From Candidatus Solincola tengchongensis (GTDB lineage Bacteria; Actinomycetota; Geothermincolia; Geothermincolales; RBG-13-55-18), in the NCBI GenBank assembly GCA_015711895.1, contig JACVJH010000203.1, positions 1 through 10,985 on the forward strand: 10,985 nt of DNA, given 5' to 3'. Below the pieces are notes generated by a model. It ran no database searches and had not been told where the DNA came from. It worked only from the letters and a program-made list of their open reading frames with translations. Shown piece after piece: positions 6,119 to 10,985 of this stretch. Each line of letters starts with the position of its first letter. Position 1 is the stretch's first letter. The position numbers and the translations under genes were made by a program.

Positions 6119-7083
6119 GGGAAACGCAACCCAAGATAGACGTGCATCACCACATCGCCCCGCCGGAATACCGTTCCGCCCTTGCCGCCAGGGGTGTGGA
6201 GAGCGTGGGAGGGCGGCCCATACCCGCCTGGGACCCGGAGGAGACCATGGCCTTCATGGAACGGCAGGGCATAGAGACGGCGCTCCTCTCCGTATCCGCG
6301 CCGGGCGTGTTCATAGGCGACCTCCCCTTGGCCAGGGAACTGGCGCGGTCCTGCAACGAATATCTCGCCGGGCTGGTGCGCGAGAACCCGCGCCGCTTCG
6401 GGGCCTTCGCCGTCCTCCCCCTGCCGGACGTGGACGCCGCCCTGGAGGAGACCGCCTACGCCCTGGAGCGGCTGAAACTGGACGGTGTCGGGCTATTGAG
6501 CAGCGTGGACGGCCGCTATATGGGGCACCCTTCCTTTGAGCCTCTCTTCGAGGAGCTGGACCGACGGGAAGCGGTGGTTTTCATGCACCCCCACACACCC
6601 GAGGAGGGCGGCGTCCCGGATACCGGCCTTCCCCCTTCCCTCATCGAATTCGTCTTCGAGACCACGCGCGCCGTGGCCACCCTGCTCTTCAACGGCATCC
6701 TGGAGCGGTATCCCCGGGTGAGGATCATCCTGCCCCACGCGGGGGGCACCGTCCCCTTCATAGCCCTCAGGCTCAGCCTGGGACAGTTCTGGCCCGGGCT
6801 CCAGGAGCAGGTGCCCAAGGGAGACGGCGCTTGCCTGCGGAGCCTCTATTACGACACGGCCCTCTCCGCCGCCCCCTTCGCCCTGCGCTCCCTGCAGGAG
6901 CTGGTGGACGATTCGCACATACTCTTCGGGAGCGATTACCCCTTCGCCCCCGAACTGGCCGCCGCGGCGACCATCGCCGGGTTGAACGAGTATCCGGGAT
7001 TCGACGAAAGGTCGCGTGAAGCGGTATTCAACCGCAACGCCAGGGAGCTCTTTCCCCGCCTGCGGGAGAGGGCGCGGGGGTGA
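6115..7083 (+). CDS. Amidohydrolase-family protein (ACMSD-like, metal-dependent)
   Basis: A 322-residue TIM-barrel metal-dependent hydrolase or decarboxylase of the amidohydrolase_2 group, which includes aminocarboxymuconate-semialdehyde decarboxylase and resorcylate decarboxylases. Metal-site residues are in the expected order: D9-V-H11-H-H13 on strand 1, H158 in FMHPH, H208 in LPHAGG and D274 in GSDYPF. Length is normal for the family. The start at 6115 is preceded by GAGGGA at a short spacing and overlaps the stop of a possible mini-ORF. Members act on aromatic acids, lactones or cyclic intermediates, so a role in aromatic or ring-compound catabolism fits the nearby redox genes but is not shown. 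The 178-base gap to the ferredoxin gene leaves cotranscription open. Confidence 0.87.
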   Translation: MRETQPKIDVHHHIAPPEYRSALAARGVESVGGRPIPAWDPEETMAFMERQGIETALLSVSAPGVFIGDLPLARELARSCNEYLAGLVRENPRRFGAFAVLPLPDVDAALEETAYALERLKLDGVGLLSSVDGRYMGHPSFEPLFEELDRREAVVFMHPHTPEEGGVPDTGLPPSLIEFVFETTRAVATLLFNGILERYPRVRIILPHAGGTVPFIALRLSLGQFWPGLQEQVPKGDGACLRSLYYDTALSAAPFALRSLQELVDDSHILFGSDYPFAPELAAAATIAGLNEYPGFDERSREAVFNRNARELFPRLRERARG

Positions 7084-7428
7084 GTCGTTGAAATCGGGGC
7101 ACGGCGACAGGGTTTATTGTGAGTCCCCATTTCTTAGGGCGGGAAGGTGAGGGCCGGTCCGCTTATCCCCGGCGTCCGGAAGCTGGTGCCGACCGCCCAT
7201 GCAGCATGAACCACGCAAGGCGGAAGGGGACTCGAGCGGTGTACGGAACGCATTGCCGAAAGCGGATCGGGACGATGCGGCGCAGGTGGCATGAGGAGGA
7301 AGGCGTCCCGTTCGGCTCCGGAAAGCTATCGCTATGGGGGATCGAGGAATGCCTCTCGGACCTGCCGGGAAGTGAAAGGCATATGGACGGCGGCGATACC
7401 GGTGACTGCATGGCGGACGGGACCAGGA
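7084..7428 (+). other. Left part of a 717-base spacer, nothing recognised
   Basis: No gene, RNA or clear terminator is visible after the amidohydrolase stop. Open frames on both strands are short and lack family features. Confidence 0.3.
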
Positions 7429-7740
7429 GACAACGCACGCCGACCGTGGGCTCCGGCCGACCCAAGGATTGTTGTTTACACGCTCGACCCGTCAGTGAAG
7501 CGCCGTTCATGTGAAACAACGTGCGTATGGAAGAACAGTGGGCTACACACCCCGAGCTAAGGGATACAGCCGGCCAGAGGATCGCGGGTTCCACGCTCGA
7601 TCCGCCGGCGAAACGCCGGTCATCTGAAACAACGTCATATGAAAGAGCCGTGGATAACACACGCTGACCCAGGGATCCGGCCAACCCGAGGCTCGTGGGT
7701 TACACACTCGATCGGCCGGTAGAGCACCGTTCATATGCAG
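7429..7740 (+). repeat. Three degenerate tandem copies of a ~110-base repeat
   Basis: Copies can be anchored on CCGGCC at 7453, 7570 and 7677, giving spacings of 117 and 107 bases. Each continues with a TTACAC- or TTCCACGCTCGA-like block, a short hairpin zone, then a TTCAT-TG or GTCATCTG block. Copies 1 and 2 share TGAAACAACGT and end in ACACAC, while copy 3 stops after TTCATATG. A partial tail of an earlier copy lies at about 7429-7452. Copy 2 has a perfect hairpin CCGGCG-AAA-CGCCGG (7606-7620) and a 6-bp stem GGATCG/CGATCC (7579-7584 with 7598-7603); copy 3 keeps CGGT/ACCG at the same place. No coding potential is evident. It may be an intergenic repeat family or a structured RNA element. 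Confidence 0.6.
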
Positions 7741-7800
7741 GGACGGAAATCTTGTGGCTGCCACGGCGCGCGTACATCCGTGAAGAAGGGGTGATGAGCG

Positions 7801-9900
7801 ATGTCCCGTGAAGGGGGAAAACTCCTGTGGGTGGACCTCACCGCTGGAGAGATATCCGAAAGCCGTCTGGAGGATGAGGCGCGCCGAAAATTTCTGGGAG
7901 GCTCCGGCCTCGCCGCTCACCTGTTCTTCGCATCGAAAGGGTACGAAGCCGACCCCCTCTCCCCGGCAAACCCTCTCCTCTTCCTCAACGGGCCTCTGTC
8001 CGGCACCAACCTCCCCGGGTGCTCGCGCCTTGCCGTCTGCGCGCGCTCCCCTCTGACCGGCATCTGGGGCGAATCCAGCATGGGCGGCTCCCTCGCCCGT
8101 CAGCTGCGGGGCAGTGGGTACGAGGGTATCTTCTTCACCGGGGCTTCCAAGCGGCCGGTCTACCTCCTCCTGACCGAAAGAGGCGGGGAGCTGCGCGACG
8201 CCTCCCGCCTCTGGGGCATGGGCACCTTCCAAGCCGAGGAGGCCGTCAAGGCGGAGGTCGGCGACCGGAGGACCGCCGTGGCATGCATCGGACCGGCAGG
8301 GGAGCACCTGGTAAAATATGCCAGCGTGGTCAGCAACCGCGGGAACCTCGCGGCGCGGTGCGGCATGGGCGCGGTGATGGGCTCCAAGATGCTGAAGGCC
8401 GTGGCCGTGAGGGGCGACCTCGGTCACCGCCCCGCCGACCCCGGAGCCTACGAAGCGGTGCGGCGTAAGGCCCTCGAGAACATCAGGAGGAGTGCCTTCG
8501 CCGAGGGCCTCCAACTCTTCGGGACCGCGGGTGGGGTGGACCTCTCCTCGGCCATATGCGACCTCCCGGTCAAGAACTGGCGGGAACCCCGCTGGATCCA
8601 GGGGATGGAATCCCTCTCCGGCGTGAACATGGCCGACACCATCCTGGTGGCCAGGCGTTCCTGCTACGCCTGCCCCATCGCCTGCAAGCGCGTGGTGGAG
8701 ATAAGGGAAGGAAAGTACTCCATGCCGCAGGGCCCGGGTCCCGAGTACGAGTGTGTCGGTTCCCTGGGGTTCATGCTCAAGGTCGGCGACCTCGAGGCCG
8801 TGGCCAGGGCTAACGCCCTGTGCAACGATTACGGGATGGACGTCATCTCCACCGGCGGGACGCTGGCCTACGCCGTGGAGGCCTTCCGGGAGGGGCTCAT
8901 CGACGAGAGCATCACGGGCGGCATGGTACTGGACTGGGGCAGACCGGACCTCCTCATCGAGCTCATCCCCAGGATAGCCCGCCGCGAGGGCTTCGGCGAC
9001 GAGCTCGCCGAGGGCAGCCGGCACCTCTCGGCCAATTACGGGGGGGAGGACTACGCCATCCAGGTCAAGGGCCTGGAATGCCCCATGCACGACCCGCGCG
9101 CCCTCTGGTCCATGGCCCTGGGTTATGCCACCAGCATCCGGGGAGGATGCCACAACCGGGACACCAACCTAGGCCTGGAGATGGGGATGGATAGCCTCGA
9201 GGAGATAGGGTTCCCGGCAACCCTTCCCCAGCGCGGGGAGGGCAAGGCCCAGATGACCGTGCATTCGCAGGCCATAGGGGCGGTCTGCGATTCTGCCGTC
9301 ATCTGCCTCTTCGCCTGGAAGGGAGCTGGCTCCAGCCTGAGCATGCTCAGGGACATGCTCAACGCCGTCACCGGCTACGGGCTCGACCTCGAGGACCTCA
9401 TGGAGACCGGCAATCGTATCTGGTACCTGAAGAGGGCCCTATGCAACCTGTGCGGGACCACCCGGGAGGATGACCGGGTGCCGCGGAGGATAATCGAACC
9501 CCACCCCGATGGGGAGGCTCAATTCCTGCTCGGGGCCCTGAACCCCCTCCTCAGGTCGACCAACCGCCTGCTGGGAAGAATCGAGAACGAGAGGGTCCTG
9601 CGCCTGCTCAAGGAGTTCAACCGCCGCTTCACGCTGCGCCACACCTTCCGCATCGTCAGCCTCGCCGGGAAAATCCTGCCGGCGGCCAGGGCCTCCGCCC
9701 GCGCGGCGCGCGCTTCCCGATCGGGGGAACCGGGGGGAGGCCGCGTGGAATTCGACCCCATGCTCGAGGAGTTCTACCGGTTGAGGGGCCTGGACGAACG
9801 CGGCTTCCCGGAGGCTGCGGTGCTGGAGAGGTATGGGCTGGAAGAAATCGCCAAGGTATTGCACGCCGGGAGCGGGGCCGAGGCTCGACCTTCCCCGTAG
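7801..9900 (+). CDS. Aldehyde:ferredoxin oxidoreductase family protein (tungsten enzyme)
   Basis: A 699-residue member of the AOR family, cytoplasmic enzymes with a tungsten (or molybdenum) bis-pterin cofactor and one [4Fe-4S] cluster that interconvert aldehydes and carboxylic acids using ferredoxin. The N-terminus (LLWVDLTAGEI, FLGGSGLAAHLF) and the GAVMGSKMLKAVAV block are typical. The cluster ligands are C288, C291 and C295 (CYACPIAC) plus C502 in the DSAVIC-LF context, matching the C288/C291/C295/C494 pattern of the Pyrococcus furiosus enzyme. Between EPHPDGE (ending about 572) and the C-terminal MLEEFYRLRGLDE motif (about 653) lie roughly 78 extra residues, basic at their end, so the protein exceeds the usual ~600-620. 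The start follows AAGGGGTGA (7786-7794) by 6 bases. The real substrate is unknown, and BamB-like relatives of this family are an alternative. Confidence 0.92.
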   Translation: MSREGGKLLWVDLTAGEISESRLEDEARRKFLGGSGLAAHLFFASKGYEADPLSPANPLLFLNGPLSGTNLPGCSRLAVCARSPLTGIWGESSMGGSLARQLRGSGYEGIFFTGASKRPVYLLLTERGGELRDASRLWGMGTFQAEEAVKAEVGDRRTAVACIGPAGEHLVKYASVVSNRGNLAARCGMGAVMGSKMLKAVAVRGDLGHRPADPGAYEAVRRKALENIRRSAFAEGLQLFGTAGGVDLSSAICDLPVKNWREPRWIQGMESLSGVNMADTILVARRSCYACPIACKRVVEIREGKYSMPQGPGPEYECVGSLGFMLKVGDLEAVARANALCNDYGMDVISTGGTLAYAVEAFREGLIDESITGGMVLDWGRPDLLIELIPRIARREGFGDELAEGSRHLSANYGGEDYAIQVKGLECPMHDPRALWSMALGYATSIRGGCHNRDTNLGLEMGMDSLEEIGFPATLPQRGEGKAQMTVHSQAIGAVCDSAVICLFAWKGAGSSLSMLRDMLNAVTGYGLDLEDLMETGNRIWYLKRALCNLCGTTREDDRVPRRIIEPHPDGEAQFLLGALNPLLRSTNRLLGRIENERVLRLLKEFNRRFTLRHTFRIVSLAGKILPAARASARAARASRSGEPGGGRVEFDPMLEEFYRLRGLDERGFPEAAVLERYGLEEIAKVLHAGSGAEARPSP

Positions 9901-9935
9901 GCCTGGACCTCCGCGGAAGCGCGCCGCGGCAGGCC
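9900..9935 (+). terminator. Strong stem-loop on the AOR stop codon
   Basis: GGCCTG (9900-9905) pairs with CAGGCC (9930-9935), and CCGCGG (9911-9916) pairs with CCGCGG (9924-9929). This makes 12 GC-rich pairs with a 5-base bulge and a 7-base loop. It begins on the last base of the stop codon. There is no T tract after it, so it may be a 3'-end stabiliser or a factor-dependent stop rather than a classic intrinsic terminator. Confidence 0.45.
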
Positions 9936-10346
9936 ATGTGGCTTGGCAAACCGGGCACGCAGGATAGTCCGCCTGAGGACTCGCCTCCTCCCCGTCCCCA
10001 TTTGATCGCCGTTCAGGCCAGCGGTTACCACCCGCCTTGAAGCAGAGGGGTCCGCTTGCCCGTTCAGCGGACATATTGGGCCACGGTATTGCAGGTGTGC
10101 CGGAAATCTCTTGCCTCGAGGAGGGGCCCACGACCAGTTCGGCCGATATTTCGAACCTTTCGGGATAAATATCCCGCAGCTCAATCCCATCCCATTTCCT
10201 CTCCGTATCCGGTGAACGGGGAGGAGCCTCACCAATCCATGCTCATCACGGTCGGCACCGGCATCCGCACCTCCCGCACGGTTCCTCCCGTATGATCCCA
10301 GGCGCTCCTACAGGCCTTGACCTCCTCCTAAACGGTTGGGTTTTAC

Positions 10347-10416
10347 GGCGTAGCGGTCTAAAAACTGGCGGCCAGGCGGGGATTGTTACTCTGACCGTCT
10401 TTTTAGCCGTTCCGCC
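10347..10416. repeat. Imperfect inverted repeat with central hairpin
   Basis: The left arm GGCG (10347-10350), CGG (10354-10356) and CTAAAAA (10358-10364) pairs with the right arm TTTTTAG (10400-10406), CCG (10407-10409) and CGCC (10413-10416), giving 14 pairs with one internal loop and one bulge. Inside, CTGG-CGG-CCAG (10365-10375) forms its own hairpin. CGGTC (10354-10358) could instead pair with GACCG (10393-10397), so alternative folds are possible. Confidence 0.4.
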
Positions 10417-10533
10417 CTGTCGGTCCATCGTATGCTGGTAATATATGGTTATTTTACCCGCGTCGTCTCCGCGGAAGGCGAACAGTGGAGGGATACATCC
10501 TTTCAGCTGTGGCGGCATCACGGAAAACCAACA

Positions 10534-10539
10534 TATAAT
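10534..10539 (+). promoter_or_regulatory. Candidate -10 box for the exported-protein gene
   Basis: A perfect TATAAT lies 54 bases before the ATG at 10594 in an AT-rich patch. No good -35 sequence stands 16-18 bases upstream, so this is a partial promoter call. Confidence 0.35.
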
Positions 10540-10593
10540 AGGGACAAACAGGGATAAGCGCTCGATTCGACGACGGAATCCTGGGGGGCTGCC

Positions 10594-10985
10594 ATGATTT
10601 ACCTCCATAATATCGTGAAGCGTGGACGGTTTTCTTGTTTTGCCTCCTTTCTCCTCTTTCTCCTCTTTTTCCTGAGCGCTCTCCTCATGACCCCGCCTCC
10701 GGGTGGCGGTCGCACGGCGGAAAAGGTCGTCGCCTCCTCCGCCTCACCGCCGGAAGACGCCGTTAGCGAGGCTTCCGTTCCCTCCTACGGGGACGCCCAG
10801 ACCTGGTACCTCGCCGAGGGGTACACCGGCGGGGAGTTCGACACCTACGTCCTGGTGCAGAACCCCGGGGAGACCTCCGCCCACGTGACCCTCAAGTTCC
10901 AGCTCCCGCCGGGGCATTCCGCTCCCGACTACGAGTTCGACCTCCCGGCGGGGACCCGCTCCTCCATCCAGTTGGACGGCCTGCC
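10594..10985 (+). CDS. Exported surface protein with WYLAEG-type domain (partial)
   Basis: Runs off the right edge; 130 codons are visible. The N-terminus is a signal peptide: K9, R10 and R12, then a hydrophobic run of Phe/Leu from about 13 to 32, then a Pro/Gly/Ser/Ala-rich linker (about 34-69). From residue 70 comes TWYLAEGYTGGEFDTYVLVQNP, followed by alternating beta-strand-like sequence (VTLKFQLPPG). This adhesin-like beta-sandwich domain often recurs in tandem in extracellular proteins of Geothermincolia-like Actinobacteriota and some Chloroflexi. A TAA at 10555 limits the frame upstream and the ATG is the first start after it; GGGGGG at 10583-10588 is a modest ribosome binding site. A TATAAT box lies upstream. 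The role is probably cell-surface or secreted; the exact function is unknown and the C-terminus is outside the window. Confidence 0.8.
   Translation, partial: MIYLHNIVKRGRFSCFASFLLFLLFFLSALLMTPPPGGGRTAEKVVASSASPPEDAVSEASVPSYGDAQTWYLAEGYTGGEFDTYVLVQNPGETSAHVTLKFQLPPGHSAPDYEFDLPAGTRSSIQLDGL

Larger units (their letters stand above)
9936..10593 (+). other. Third long spacer, with inverted repeats and AT-rich patches
   Basis: No supported gene. The spacer is less GC-rich than the genes, with AT-rich patches near 10430-10460 and 10525-10545. It contains a hairpin CGGGAT-AAAT-ATCCCG at 10161-10176, the larger inverted repeat at 10347-10416 and a TATAAT box at 10534. Open frames on the minus strand here lack family motifs. 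Confidence 0.35.

Noticed and set aside
7579..7620. tRNA-like T-arm in repeat copy 2
   Set aside because: GGGTTCC...CGATCC is suggestive, but no acceptor, D or anticodon arms can be built around it.
7429..7740. CRISPR array
   Set aside because: Units are about 110 bases and degenerate throughout, with no short identical repeats separated by unique spacers, and no cas genes.
7543..9153. 536-codon minus-strand frame opposite the AOR gene and repeats
   Set aside because: A shadow of the AOR gene; its end merely translates the tandem repeats in reverse.
10246..10608. 120-codon minus-strand frame in the last spacer
   Set aside because: No recognisable domain and a proline/arginine-rich tail; it overlaps the AT-rich promoter region of the exported-protein gene.

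Overview
The window comes from a GC-rich bacterium with strong Shine-Dalgarno sites; every supported gene is on the + strand. The partial gene at the right edge carries a signal peptide and a WYLAEG...VLVQNP surface domain. The other genes are anaerobic, ferredoxin- and flavin-based redox enzymes, including a tungsten-type aldehyde:ferredoxin oxidoreductase (AOR). Together these suggest an anaerobic or thermophilic Actinobacteriota lineage of the Geothermincolia/OPB41 type. That placement is inference; no rRNA or marker gene is present.

Layout. 1-121 is a hairpin-rich leader. 122-1402 encodes a GlcF/HdrD-like iron-sulfur protein with cysteine-rich CCG domains. 1681-3344 encodes a GlcD-like FAD-binding oxidase broken by an apparent one-base deletion near 2718. 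3345-4114 is a gene-free spacer with degenerate hairpin motifs. 4115-5608 encodes a FixC-like flavoprotein, followed after 43 bases by a FixX-like two-cluster ferredoxin (5652-5936). A 178-base gap contains two possible overlapping mini-ORFs leading into an ACMSD-like amidohydrolase (6115-7083). 7084-7800 is a second long spacer holding about three degenerate tandem copies of a ~110-base repeat. 7801-9900 encodes an AOR-family enzyme with an extra ~78-residue segment near its C-terminus, with a strong hairpin on its stop codon. 9901-10593 is a third long spacer with an imperfect inverted repeat and a TATAAT box. 10594 to the right edge is the start of an exported protein.

How the genes may work together. 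The first two genes resemble the flavin and iron-sulfur halves of a GlcDF or lactate-dehydrogenase-type 2-hydroxyacid dehydrogenase. FixC and FixX form an electron-transfer pair that in known systems passes electrons between ETF and quinone or ferredoxin, but no FixAB/ETF genes are here. The amidohydrolase and AOR would supply hydrolysis or decarboxylation and aldehyde/acid interconversion with ferredoxin. A catabolic redox island is a reasonable reading, but the substrate cannot be read from the sequence. The long spacers argue for several transcription units rather than one operon.
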